Shown: piece by piece, positions 9,831-19,745 of the stretch
Layout of the letters: every line of letters begins with the position of its first letter
How positions within the stretch are numbered: position 1 is the first letter of the stretch
Assembly (NCBI RefSeq): GCF_032062135.1
Contig: NC_092859.1
Location: forward strand, 63,708,570 to 63,772,569
Direction of reading: 5' to 3'
DNA from: Pyxicephalus adspersus
Taxonomy: Eukaryota > Chordata > Amphibia > Anura > Pyxicephalidae
Length of the DNA stretch: 64,000 nucleotides
Translations under genes and position numbers: made by a program
Notes under the pieces: generated by a model
The model's input: only the letters and a program-made list of their open reading frames with translations
The model's database searches: none
Told to the model about the DNA's origin: nothing

Positions 9831-9966
9831 TCTTCCATCGTTTGTGGGTCCAACAAGATGGATCGATGAACAACGTTGGATGGTCGCTGTACACATGTCA
9901 GATTCTTGTCCAATACCAGCCGAGAGGTTTGTATTGGACGAGAATCATCTGACCTGTCTATGTAGC
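9831..9966 (-). repeat. Foldback interspersed repeat (GGCTACNTA...TGTACA family)
   Basis: Contains a 19-bp hairpin with mismatches: TCAGATTCTTGTCCAATAC (9898-9916) against 9931-9952. Its reverse complement (GGCTACATAGACAGG, then GATGATTCTCGTCC) matches the sequence at 59200-59330. A common short dispersed repeat, probably a MITE or SINE; the type is unclear. Confidence 0.6.
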
Positions 9967-11344
9967 CTAAGTCTGTATAGCCTTTTCTAATTTTATGTGT
10001 ACAATTGTTTGTTTTTCTTTCCCTTGTTTCCTTACTATAAATAAACAATAAAAGGGTGGCTAACCCTTTTATGCAATTAAAAAAAAAAAAAACTCCTGCC
10101 AGCTGTGTCCTGTTATCAAGATATTTTCCTGTCCCGAAGATACAACAGGAACTAAAAACACTCCCCAAAGTGAGGATAATTAAACTATCACAACACAACA
10201 TTATAGGAAAGTGAGGATAACACTAACATATACCATATAAAATATATTTAAAAATAGTCACTAAAATCTGAAATAATCTTTACGCTGGTAAAGTACAGCA
10301 TAGGGACTAATTGGTAAATTTTGCAAACTTTCACAAAAACTATTTCTGGAAAATATAAAACCTGAAAATCAATATTTTTGTAAAAAATGTCATGTGGTGA
10401 AGACACAGTGTTTCCATGACTATGAAAGTCTTTCTTATTCTGATTCTTGCTCTTGATGATAGTAGTCAGGGAGACTGCGTTATAGGAGAAGACAGATTCT
10501 CCTAGGAGAAGACAGCCAAAACAAGAACTTTTTCAACTAGAAGAAAACCTTTTACAGCAGAATTCCATTCTTTTTGAGGCAAGATCGGCTTTGGGAGAGG
10601 GAGGGAGAGATTTGAGGCTGCTTTTCTGCTAAGGATGACGGCTGCTTTTGTCATCCCTGATAGTAGCTTCTCAGTGCTGCTGCTGTTTTTCACACAATTC
10701 CCCATAATTATTCGATTTACCATCATTTACAGTGAGAATATTTCATAGGGTACACATCACAGAGTCTGCAGGTATAATCCTGAGATTCTTCTGTATTATA
10801 CACATTTAATATAGAAGAATTTCACTTCTCTGCAAACACTGACCATAGTAAATTCCCCTTACCTTCTTTATGATTTTAAAGATAAACAGTTTATGTAATA
10901 AGCTTCTGTAAGAGTCCTTTGTAAATAAAATCATATTACAGTCACCAAAAAAGTATACGTTGCATTCATTTCCCCTTCCCATTCACCCTCATGCATTTTG
11001 CTAAAATTTTTGCTAAAATATGCCATGTCTTGAAACATTTTGCCTAAATGAAAGCTTCGCTCATTGTTAGTACAACACTTTCAAAGTCATGAAGTGATGG
11101 AAGGAGTCTGCATATATTTATATGTCTGATTAGGCACTTTAGGGCCCATTCACATCACTGCTAACATGTGTTGCTGCATAGCAGTGCTTCTGAATGGTAC
11201 CCAATATCTCTTTTCACAGAGAGTAGCTGTAACATGAGGTGCGCAAATGCTGCATATGATGAATAAATAGGCTGCACTAACCCAAAGCACATTGGTGTGA
11301 ACATACACTTAGTTGAAAATGAACTCCATCCCCTATATAGACAT
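9967..11344. other. No gene recognised
   Basis: AT-rich sequence with an A-run at 10080-10092. Short frames such as 10502-10726 (minus) resemble nothing. No repeat boundary was found. Confidence 0.5.
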
Positions 11345-11453
11345 TTGTTCTAGTACAAAGGTTTTTATTAAAATGATAAAAAGACTTATAATATAAATAA
11401 AGCCAATAAATATTCAGTAAGAAACATGTGTAATCATTGAAACATCAGTCCAA

Positions 11454-14400
11454 TCAGTCATGAGTATCATTAACAATAGCCGTAATTTTCTCATTAACCA
11501 TGGTACCATGCATTCGATTTTTAATTTCTAAGAAATTAAAAAAAAAAGATTTCCATGTACATGCAATAGTTTGTTTAGTAGTCATAAAAATATAAGTGAA
11601 AAGAACAGAAGATTTTCTATCAACAATAGGAAAAGGAACATGAAATAGAGCATGTTGAGGATCCTTGGTTAAGTTAATTCTCAATACTGAATAAATCATA
11701 TGGTATACCCTTATCCTTAATCTAGATACTGTGGGAGTTACCTTGACAAATGGTAGGCAACTAGCAGGACTGGATGCCCCATCAGGGTTTTATTGAAACA
11801 AACACAACAACAAAATTATCCCAACAGGATGGCTTAACGTCAGCCGGTTACAGATCAAACACATAAGCACTTATCTTCAGCTGTCCAGTGTTCTTTACCA
11901 GTCCATTTTCAAATAGGCAGAAAAACCCAGAGTCACCTTATGCAGAGTCTTGTCGCTCTCTCTCTCTCTCTCTCTGTCTCTCTCTGGAACACTGTGGAGA
12001 GGAATGTTCTCAAGTCCTCTCCATTATAGTCTTTTCCTCTCCCTCTGCTCCCTGGCAGCCATTCCCTTTTTACTCCCTCCCAGGAGCTGCACCTGGACTC
12101 ATCTCAAGCAGTGGGGAAATCCTGGGATGGACTGCTGGAACAGCCACACTGCAATCCCTGGATTTATAGCACTGAGACCAGCAACTTGTATGGCACATAT
12201 CTGCCCTCTAGTACCTTTTCTGCTGGTTGCCTACAATACTTTAGGACAAAGGCACCAGATATGGCCCACAGTACCTTCTACATTGCATCCTCTAAAGCAA
12301 TTTGGTGACAAAGAGGGAACTACATGTGCTAGTCTAGCAGGAGTGAGATACCACCTCATAAGGACCTTATAGGAATTTTCTAAAGCAATCACATTCCTTG
12401 AACTTTTAGGAATAGCTTGCCATACGGTGGAGGTGTCATCTTCTAAGAAAACAATAGAAAGTTCCTTTTCCCATGCTGACAAATAAGACAAAGGTTTATT
12501 AAACTATGTATTGAAAATGTAACCGTAATAAAAAGAGATAGCACCCATCCTAACAGGCTTATCTCTGCATATGCGTTCAAACATACTCATGGTGAGAGGA
12601 AACTGAGACCTATTAGACAAACTATAAAGAAAATGACGTATTTGTAAATAATGAAAAAAATCCTTGTTAGGTATAGCGAATTTCTCCTTTAAATAAGCAA
12701 AAGTATGTATTTCTAAACCAGAAACCACAGAACAAACTGTACTAAGATTCTGTTGAATCCACCAACTAAAATCCGGTGCATTAATAATACCTGGTCAGAA
12801 CAGGGGTTTATCAAATAAATCTATCAATGGATGATGACCACCAAGAAGCTTTGCTCGGTTTTTAACCCAGATCTGCAACAAATGAACCATAAATGGGCTC
12901 ATATCTTTAGATCTAAGGGACAATGGTCCCCAAATCAAACTAGCTATAGAGCTTGTCTGAGCAAAGGCCGTTTCAATAAAAGCTCATTGTGGAAAGTCCT
13001 TGTTATGAACAGAAATAAAAGGGGCTACTTGAAATGCTTTATAATTTGAATATAAATGGGACACTCCAAGACAGCCAGCCAATTTAGGACGGAAAAGTAC
13101 ATGTTTACTAATACAAGGAAGCTCAGACTTCCAGGTAAACCGCAACACTTTATTCTGAAGGGTTTGACAAATCCTATACAGAAAATTGGAAGGATCCGCA
13201 TTGGGTACAGGAGTTAGGGAAAAAAAGTCATCTTGATGGCTTGGATGCGTCCAAAACAAGAGATAAGATGTATATTCCAAGACTGCAAAAGACCACAAAT
13301 AGATCTAATTAAAAGTACATAATTACTTTTACATAACGCTGCATGGTCGGCAACAATCTGGATGCCTAAATAGGGTAGCACCTTAACCCAGTAGTAGTAG
13401 GTAATTAGTTTGAAGGACTTCTAAATCTGCTTCAGATAATGACACATTCAATGCTAAAGACTTCGAAGGATTAACTTTAAGCCCTGAAATAGTTTCATAA
13501 AAAGTGAGAATCTTTATTATCGATAGTAAAGAAACATGGAGAGAAGTGACATATAACAAAATGTCGTCCGCGAATAATGAAATCTTATGGGCATATTGTG
13601 ATGTTTGGAGTCCTGGAATATCATCACTTTGCCTAATAACCGCTGCAAGGGGCTCTAAAGCCAGTACAAAAAGTAACGGGGACACCGCTGCCTAGTGTCT
13701 CGAGCAATATCAAAAGGTTTGTACGCATAACCACAGTACTTAACTGAACCAGTAGGACTAGAGTATATAGCATTTATCCAAGAGATAAATTCTTTGCCCA
13801 ATCTCCATTTATGTAAAGCTAAATTTAGGTACAGCCGAGATATCGAATCGAAGGCCTTGTTCATATCAAGAGATGAGAGCATAAACTTTTGATTAGATAT
13901 CTAGGCTAAATAATTAAGAAGCATAATACAACGAATATTATCAGAGGGCTGACTTCCAGGTATAAAGCCAAATTGATCTTTATGGATCAAGGAGGGTAGA
14001 AACTTTTTTATTCTAAAAGTAGTGATCTAGGCCTATAGTTCCCCCAGCTTGCATGATCTTTGCCAGGTTTAGGGATCATAACCACTTATGCTTGTAACAT
14101 TGGCAAACTGGGAAAGCCAGAGGCTTAGAAATAATTAAATAGAGTAGTCAAATAAAGGGCAATATGATCAGCCATCTTTTTATAAAAAAGTGCTGTAAAC
14201 CCGTCTGGGCCTCCTCTCTTTCCAATCCTAAGGGTTATGATAGCCGATAGTACTTATAAACCGTTTTATTCATACCTAAACAATTTGCCTGTTCAGAAAA
14301 TAATTGCGGAAGATGTACTTTAGACAAAAATGTGTGAGCCTTGGTAAGTGAAATTTGTGAAGGTGCGCTATAAATTTTGGCTAACTGATGTCTGAATTCC

Positions 14401-15545
14401 TCTATTATAATAATGGGGTAGAAGTAAGGACATGATTTCTAGTACACAAAAAGTTTGCCGGTCAATGTTTAGGTACATTCTGTAACTTATTGGCCAACAT
14501 TGTACCAGCTTTGTTACTTTTTGTGTAAATTTTTTGTTATGTCCACCGAATAGGTCTGTCCTAGCTTTAAGGAATAGTTTCCTATTGCGATCTGTGGGGT
14601 GATTCTTAAAAATATTAGAAATCACAGCCAGTTCTGCTTCCATCTTAACCAGTTGTTGGGTACGTTAACGTTTGCGTCTGGATGCATGTCGAATCAGTAC
14701 ACCACGCATAACAGCTTTGTGGGCATCCCACAGAACCATAGGGAAACATATAATAATATCCGCCATTATTGGAGAATATTACAGCAAAGAGTAATTCAAA
14801 CACCAGTTACCACAAAAGGACATAGGAAAAAATGAATTGCACAGCAAAATCACTGGATCATGAAAAAAAAATATTTGATCTATATGAGAGTGAGAGCCAT
14901 GTGCATGGGAATAATAAGTAAAATCTTTTGCCACTGGGGGACATTTCCCTCCCTACATCTGTCACTGCCAAATCATTCAATAAAGAGCGAAAAAGGTACA
15001 TCCCATTTTGAAGAACTATCGGGCTTAGATCTATCTAATTTTGGGTTTAAGACCATATTGGAATCGCCACATAAAATAACAGTACCGTGTAAGTGAGTGT
15101 TTACAATGGTAAACAAATGGGAAAAAAAGGAATCAGTTTCATATTGGGGGCATAATATGTACATATAGTTACTTGATTAACTAAGATAGAACCAACCAAT
15201 ATCAGATATCGACCTTGTGGATCAGTAATTTGCTGATGACAAATAAAAGGGTCCTTTTATGTATCGCAGTTAACACTCCACATTTCCTAACCGAGGCATT
15301 TGCTTGGTAAAATTGAGGATAATAATGGTGTATCTTAATTCAGAGGTAGAGGAAATATGGGTTTCCAGCAAACATGCAATGTTAATTTTTTGAGATCTCA
15401 AATAATTAAAGATAGTGGACAGTTTATGAGGGGAATGCAAACCCTGGACATTTAAAGTTACAACTTTAGGTGCCACCTGGAACAGAATAGGGATTATGGT
15501 ATGTAAAAAGCAATTTAAATGGAAATCCCGATCGGTAACGCACAT
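11454..15545 (-). pseudogene. L1 ORF2 (endonuclease-reverse transcriptase), multiply broken
   Basis: Endonuclease N-terminus at 15545-15270 (VVTLNVQGLHSPHKLS and IACLLETHISS, the catalytic E-T-H block). A second piece at 15164-14973 has VILCGDSNMVLNPKLDR, the GDFN block with F changed to S. Reverse transcriptase pieces: SLDMNKAFDSISRLYL (13876-13830) and LFADDILLYVTSL (about 13590-13550). C-terminal blocks LRFTWKSELPCISKHVLFRP (about 13170) and MRWYLTPARLAHVVPSLSP (about 12360), and a last piece at 11699-11454 after the LTR insertion. Each piece is in a different frame or separated by stops, so no function remains. Confidence 0.8.
11730..12235 (-). repeat. Solo LTR inside L1 ORF2, 4-bp target duplication
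   Basis: Ends TGTGGG (11730) and CCTACA (to 12235), near-inverted with TG/CA. The flanks are ATAC on both sides (11726-11729 and 12236-12239). TTTTATTG at 11791 is a minus-strand poly(A) signal. A CT-rich microsatellite lies at 11955-11985. L1 ORF2 similarity is present on both sides, so the LTR entered an existing L1. Superfamily inferred as Ty3/gypsy from the 4-bp duplication. Confidence 0.7.
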
Positions 15546-16076
15546 TGTTATCTTGCAGAATCCGCAGATACAGCTTTAAGGCTCTCTGAATTGTGGATTG
15601 TGCTAAGTCCGCAAAAACTTGATAGGATAAATCTTGATAACTTAAAGAATCTTCAATACGGGTCGTTTGTAAGATCAATTCTTTTGTACGGTAATGATGA
15701 AATTTAATGATGACATCCCTAGGAGGGCCATCAGTAGGTTTACGAGATAAGGCTCTATGGATCCTATCCATTTCTAGACGTTCAGATGGAATATCAGGCA
15801 CTAAAGTACAAAGCATTGCTGTAACCACTCCATTGAGATCTAAAACAGTATCAGGGACACCTCTAAGGTGTAATCAAGATCTTGTTCGTGCCCCTCCAAA
15901 ACAGTTGTCACATCAATAAAACGATCCTCCAGAGCTGCTGTGTGGCATCCTAAATCTTTAATTTTCTTTAGTAATTCTGAGGAAAGTTTTTTATTTGCCA
16001 AGGATATTTCATCCCTCATAATTTCTCTAATCTTGCCAAGTAAACGCTCACCTGGTTCGGGTTCTGCAGGAGACAA
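15466..16076 (-). pseudogene. L1 ORF1 RNA-binding chaperone (frameshifted)
   Basis: Upstream part (16076-15840) is a charged coiled-coil (REIMRDEISLANKKLSSEL). After a frameshift near 15835 the next part carries MDRIHRAL, RDVIIKFHHYRTKELIL, QVFADLAQSTIQRALKL and VRYRSGFPFKLLF, the conserved RRM and C-terminal blocks of L1 ORF1p (transposase_22 family). The protein coats L1 RNA. Its end overlaps the start of ORF2 by about 80 nt in another frame. Confidence 0.8.
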
Positions 16077-16801
16077 GTCAGAGGGAAATTGGTGCTAGCT
16101 ACTCTCCGACAGCGATACTTCATCCAGAGGGTCTTTGGCTGAGTCATCATTACCAGGAGGATCTGGCGGAATCTAGGAATATAGGCTGCGCTAAGACCTG
16201 GGTGTCTGGTGAGACCGTTTCGGAAACTTGCCCAGAAGCTCCTCCGATGATCAGGAAGGCAAGAAGATATACGAAGAGTTGGTAGCTGTCGTTTGCATTA
16301 CGTAGGAGAGGTCAATGTGCCCAAGGTGCACGGAGCCGGAGTCCCTTCAATGACCAGTCACAAAATACAGGACACTTTGTTTTTGGTCAATTATTACTAT
16401 TATTAAACAGGATTTATATAGTGCCAACATATTACGCAGCGCTGTACATTAAATGGGGATTGCAAATGACAGACTAATACAGAGAGTGATATAGGAGGAG
16501 AGGACCCTGCCCCAAAGAGCTTACAATCTAATAGGTGGGGGAATATCACACACAATAGGATGGGAGATATGTAGTGATGGGAAGTAGTGATGGTTTCAAA
16601 AGACAGAAGATGGGTAGGCAAGTTTGAAAAAATGGGTTTTGAGCGCTCTTTTAAATGAGCAGAAAGTAGGAGCAAGCCAAATAGGACGTGGAAGACCATT
16701 CCAGAGAGTTGGGGCAGCTCTAGAGAAGTCTTGTAACCGTGCATGTGATGAGGTTATGAGTGAGGAAGTCATTAGTAGATCATTGGAGGAGCGGAGAGAG
16801 C

Positions 16802-17191
16802 NNNNNNNNNNNNNNNNNNNNNNNNNNNNNNNNNNNNNNNNNNNNNNNNNNNNNNNNNNNNNNNNNNNNNNNNNNNNNNNNNNNNNNNNNNNNNNNNNNN
16901 NNNNNNNNNNNNNNNNNNNNNNNNNNNNNNNNNNNNNNNNNNNNNNNNNNNNNNNNNNNNNNNNNNNNNNNNNNNNNNNNNNNNNNNNNNNNNNNNNNNN
17001 NNNNNNNNNNNNNNNNNNNNNNNNNNNNNNNNNNNNNNNNNNNNNNNNNNNNNNNNNNNNNNNNNNNNNNNNNNNNNNNNNNNNNNNNNNNNNNNNNNNN
17101 NNNNNNNNNNNNNNNNNNNNNNNNNNNNNNNNNNNNNNNNNNNNNNNNNNNNNNNNNNNNNNNNNNNNNNNNNNNNNNNNNNNNNNNNNNN
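16802..17191. other. Assembly gap (390 N)
   Basis: 390 Ns inside the minus-strand LINE. Frames reported across it are artefacts. Confidence 0.99.
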
Positions 17192-17254
17192 AGTCAAAGG
17201 TGACACCAAGACAACGTGCCTGAGGGGAGGGCCGAATAACAGTGTTGTTAACAG

Positions 17255-17980
17255 TTAGATATATGTCAGGGGGAGATTTGGAATTTGAGGAGGGGATGAT
17301 GATGAGTTCTGTTTATCCAGGTTGAGTTTCAGGAATCGATCAGACATCCATGATGGGATGGCTGACAGGCAGCATGGGACCTTATCCAGGACTGAGGGAG
17401 TCAGGTCAGGGGTGGACAGATAGATTTGAGTGTCATCAGCATACAGATGGGACTGTAAGCCAAAGGAGGATATGAGACTACCGAGAGAAGAGGTGTACAG
17501 AGAAAAGAGGACCGGTCCAAGAACTGACCCTTGAGGAACACCAAGAGAGAGGAGAGTGGGTGAGGAGGAGTTACCATTGAAAGAGTGGTCAGACAGATAG
17601 GAAGCAAACCAAGAGAGAGCAGTGTCACTGATACCAATGGAGTGCATGATTTGTATTAGAAGGGAGTGATCAACAGTGTCAAAAGCAGAGGAAAGATCAA
17701 GGAGAAGGAGCAGGGAAAAGTTGCCTTGAGTCTTAGCTCTGATGAGGTCATTGGCCACTTTAGTAAAGGCTGTTTCAGTGGAGTGGGCAGCTCTAAAACC
17801 ATACTGGGGGGCAAGAAGAGAGTTGGTGCTCAGGTACTGGTTGAGTCTTTTGTAGACAAAGCGTTCAAGAAGTTTGGAGACATATGGGAGAAGGGAGAAA
17901 GGACGGTAGTTGGAGGGGTCCAGTGAGGGTTTCTTTAGGATAGGGAGAATTATGGCATGTTTAAAAGCTGAGGGGTATTT
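17255..17980 (-). pseudogene. LINE reverse transcriptase, L2/Rex1/CR1 group
   Basis: 17758-17255 is open for 167 codons. It reads [19 protein letters not shown] (palm Asp), [17 protein letters not shown] and [12 protein letters not shown] (the YADD catalytic pair), followed by [12 protein letters not shown]. Upstream on the same strand [18 protein letters not shown] and [13 protein letters not shown] are readable around 17900-17800. The N-terminal connection above 18000 is decayed, and the gap removes most of the C-terminus. Confidence 0.82.
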
Positions 17981-18330
17981 ACCAGTAGAAAGGGAGAGGT
18001 TGGATAGTTAGGGCAGGGGACAGGGTGGAGGAATGGGCATGGAGTAGATGAGAGGGAATGGGGTCAAGTGGACAGGTAGTAGATGGAGATGATGAGAGAA
18101 GAGTTAAGACTTCGTCCACAGTAACAGGGCTGAGGGAGGCCAGTGATGATTTACAGGTGGAAGGGGTGGGTATGGTTGGAGTGGCCTGGTGGGCAGAGAC
18201 ATCATGTCTAATTTTGTCTATTTTATATCTAAAGTAGGTGGCAATGTCTTGGGCAGAGAAGGATGTTGTGGGGGGAGCAGGTGTGGGGTTTAGGTCAAAG
18301 AAAGAAGTAAATGTGAGGTGCCTTTCTTGC

Positions 18331-18976
18331 AGTGCTGGAAGCGCGTTGAAGCTGCACTGTTGACTGGGGATAAACTGTCTTTCTTTAGTGACAGTGAGGC
18401 CCAGGCCAAGGCCGTTTTTTTAGTTTAGAACTCTTTACAAAAAAAAATACCTTTGGCCGCTGAGGTGTAACAAACAACTGGTCATTATTCTCCACAGCTG
18501 AAAGGAGTTTCATTTAGAAAACAAGTGAACTGTGGTGACAGGGATACATTTCCTGTCAGCCCATGCAGGTCACCATGGCGCAGCCATGCAGTCAGTGCAG
18601 TGATAGGAGGCCTGTTATGTCACTTCCTGTGATAACCCAGGGCAGGCAGAACGAGGGGTGGGCGGAGTTTGTGCAGCGCTCTGTGGGAGGTGGCGGACAG
18701 TGACTATGAGATCACAGGGCCTTATGTGAGAGGCCCGCTCTATCCCCTATTACCCAGCTCAACCAATTAGAAATCAGGAAGCCGGATGCCATCACAGCCC
18801 TGGTGACCTCATCATCACACTCCAAGCAGCTGCCTAGACGGGGAAACTTTCAATGAGCCCATCTCTTCCGCTGTCCTGCTGTCATGTCCTGAACTCTTCC
18901 TCTGGGATGGGATTGCAGTGCACTGACATTACTTTCTAATTGCTTGCTCTGATTGATGCTGATAGAGGAGCAGACC
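18331..18976 (+). promoter_or_regulatory. Probable promoter and 5' UTR of the GRAF-like gene
   Basis: Sequence between the end of the LINE and the conserved start codon is less AT-rich than its surroundings and free of recognised repeats. It contains an ETS-like CACTTCCTG (18621-18629) and a GC-box-like GGGTGGGCGGAG (18656-18667). No TATA box is obvious at a fixed distance. The transcription start is not known. An in-frame upstream ATG at 18956 in a weak context would add seven residues. Confidence 0.5.
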
Positions 18977-19130
18977 ATGGGATTGCCTCCGTTGGAGTTC
19001 AGTGATTGCTATTTGGATAGCCCTCAGTTCAGGGAGAGGCTGAAATCGCACGAAACTGAGCTGGAGAAGACCAACAAGTTCATTAAAGAGCTGATCAAGG
19101 ATGGCAAATCTCTGGTGGCAGCACATAAAA
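18977..19130 (+). CDS. First coding exon of a GRAF-family RhoGAP (ARHGAP10/ARHGAP26-like)
   Basis: ATG at 18977 in a strong context (GACCATGG) opens 51 codons plus one base beginning [16 protein letters not shown] and including [15 protein letters not shown]. This is the N-terminus shared by ARHGAP26 (GRAF1), ARHGAP10 (GRAF2) and ARHGAP42 (GRAF3), the start of their BAR domain. Those proteins combine BAR, PH, RhoGAP and SH3 domains and shape membranes while switching off RhoA/Cdc42. CYLDSP, Pro5 and the AA-x-K end are ARHGAP10-like, while Pro4 and LKSHE are ARHGAP26-like, so the paralogue is left open. The exon ends at a consensus donor GTAAGT (19131-19136) in phase 1, as expected for the family. 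No further exon is recognised, so the remaining window is probably intron 1. Confidence 0.9.
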
Positions 19131-19396
19131 GTAAGTGTGGGCAGAGAAGTGCCATCCTCCCCCGGGCACTTTTATTCTTTAGAATAAAGTTACCTGCAGC
19201 CGTTTGCGGTGTGTTATCAGCATGGGAGCCATAGGACGAGGCAGGGAGGGTGTGGGAGCTGTGCCATGGTCACAGCAAAATACAGTGTATAGTGACATTG
19301 CCGGCAAAAAGTGAAATCAGACCATCAGCTAGCTGCATTGCATCACAAATCACATTACACAGCAAATCCTTTATATCTCTGCACCAGGCTGATACA

Positions 19397-19745
19397 TTGC
19401 TGGGCATTGTAGTCCTTCCCATAACTGATGGCTGTGTGCTGTAGTGACGTAATGTGCTCATATAGCTAATTGCTGGGCATTGTCTTTTTAATAACAGATG
19501 ACCGGGTGCTCCCCATAACTCATTGCTGGGAATTGTAGTCCTTTCTATACCTGATGGCGGGGTGCTGTAGCCCTCCATATAACTCATGGTTGGGTGCTGT
19601 AGCCTTCCACATTGTGTTGTGCTCATAAAGCGGATTGCTGGGCATTGCAGTCCTTCCTATACAGTCTTACAGTGTGGTGAAGTCATATAACTGCTGTGTG
19701 CTGTAGTCCTTTTCCATAACTGATTGCTGGGTTCTGTAGTCCCTC
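19397..19745. repeat. Degenerate ~33-bp minisatellite with TGCTGGGNATTGTAGTCC units
   Basis: About ten imperfect units (starts near 19397, 19430, 19470, 19499, 19523, 19556, 19589, 19635, 19691, 19723) alternate TTGCTGGGCATTGTAGTCC-like and CATAACTGATGG-like phrases. The reverse complement of the unit at 19523 is GGACTACAATTCCCAGCA, which contains the ZNF143/THAP11 core ACTACAATTCCCAGCA. It lies 270 bp after the first coding exon of the GRAF gene. Confidence 0.7.

Larger units (their letters stand above)
11345..16389 (-). mobile_element. L1-clade LINE, degraded, interrupted by a solo LTR
   Basis: Minus-strand order is ORF1 (16076-15466), endonuclease start (15545), reverse transcriptase (about 13890-13380), then ORF2 C-terminal region to 11454. 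The 3' end is near 11345-11360. Many stops and frameshifts break both ORFs. 11730-12235 is a later LTR insertion; ORF2 similarity resumes on its far side. L1 assignment rests on the ORF1 coiled-coil/RRM-like protein together with an APE-type endonuclease and FADD reverse transcriptase. Confidence 0.8.
16390..18330 (-). mobile_element. L2/Rex1-like LINE, minus, with internal gap
   Basis: The 3' end is an (ATT)n tract followed by the widely repeated 'ggatttatatagtgccaac' tail at 16400. The body toward 18330 encodes reverse transcriptase on the minus strand. 16802-17191 is an N gap. The same 3' tail occurs alone at 25978-26053. The element ends about 600 bp before the GRAF coding start, so its 5' part abuts the promoter. 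Confidence 0.75.

Noticed and set aside
12111..12372. Plus-strand frames in 11888-12372
   Set aside because: They overlap a solo LTR and antisense L1; no protein similarity.
18929..19126. Antisense frame over the GRAF exon
   Set aside because: Shadow of the conserved sense exon, which has family similarity and a splice donor.
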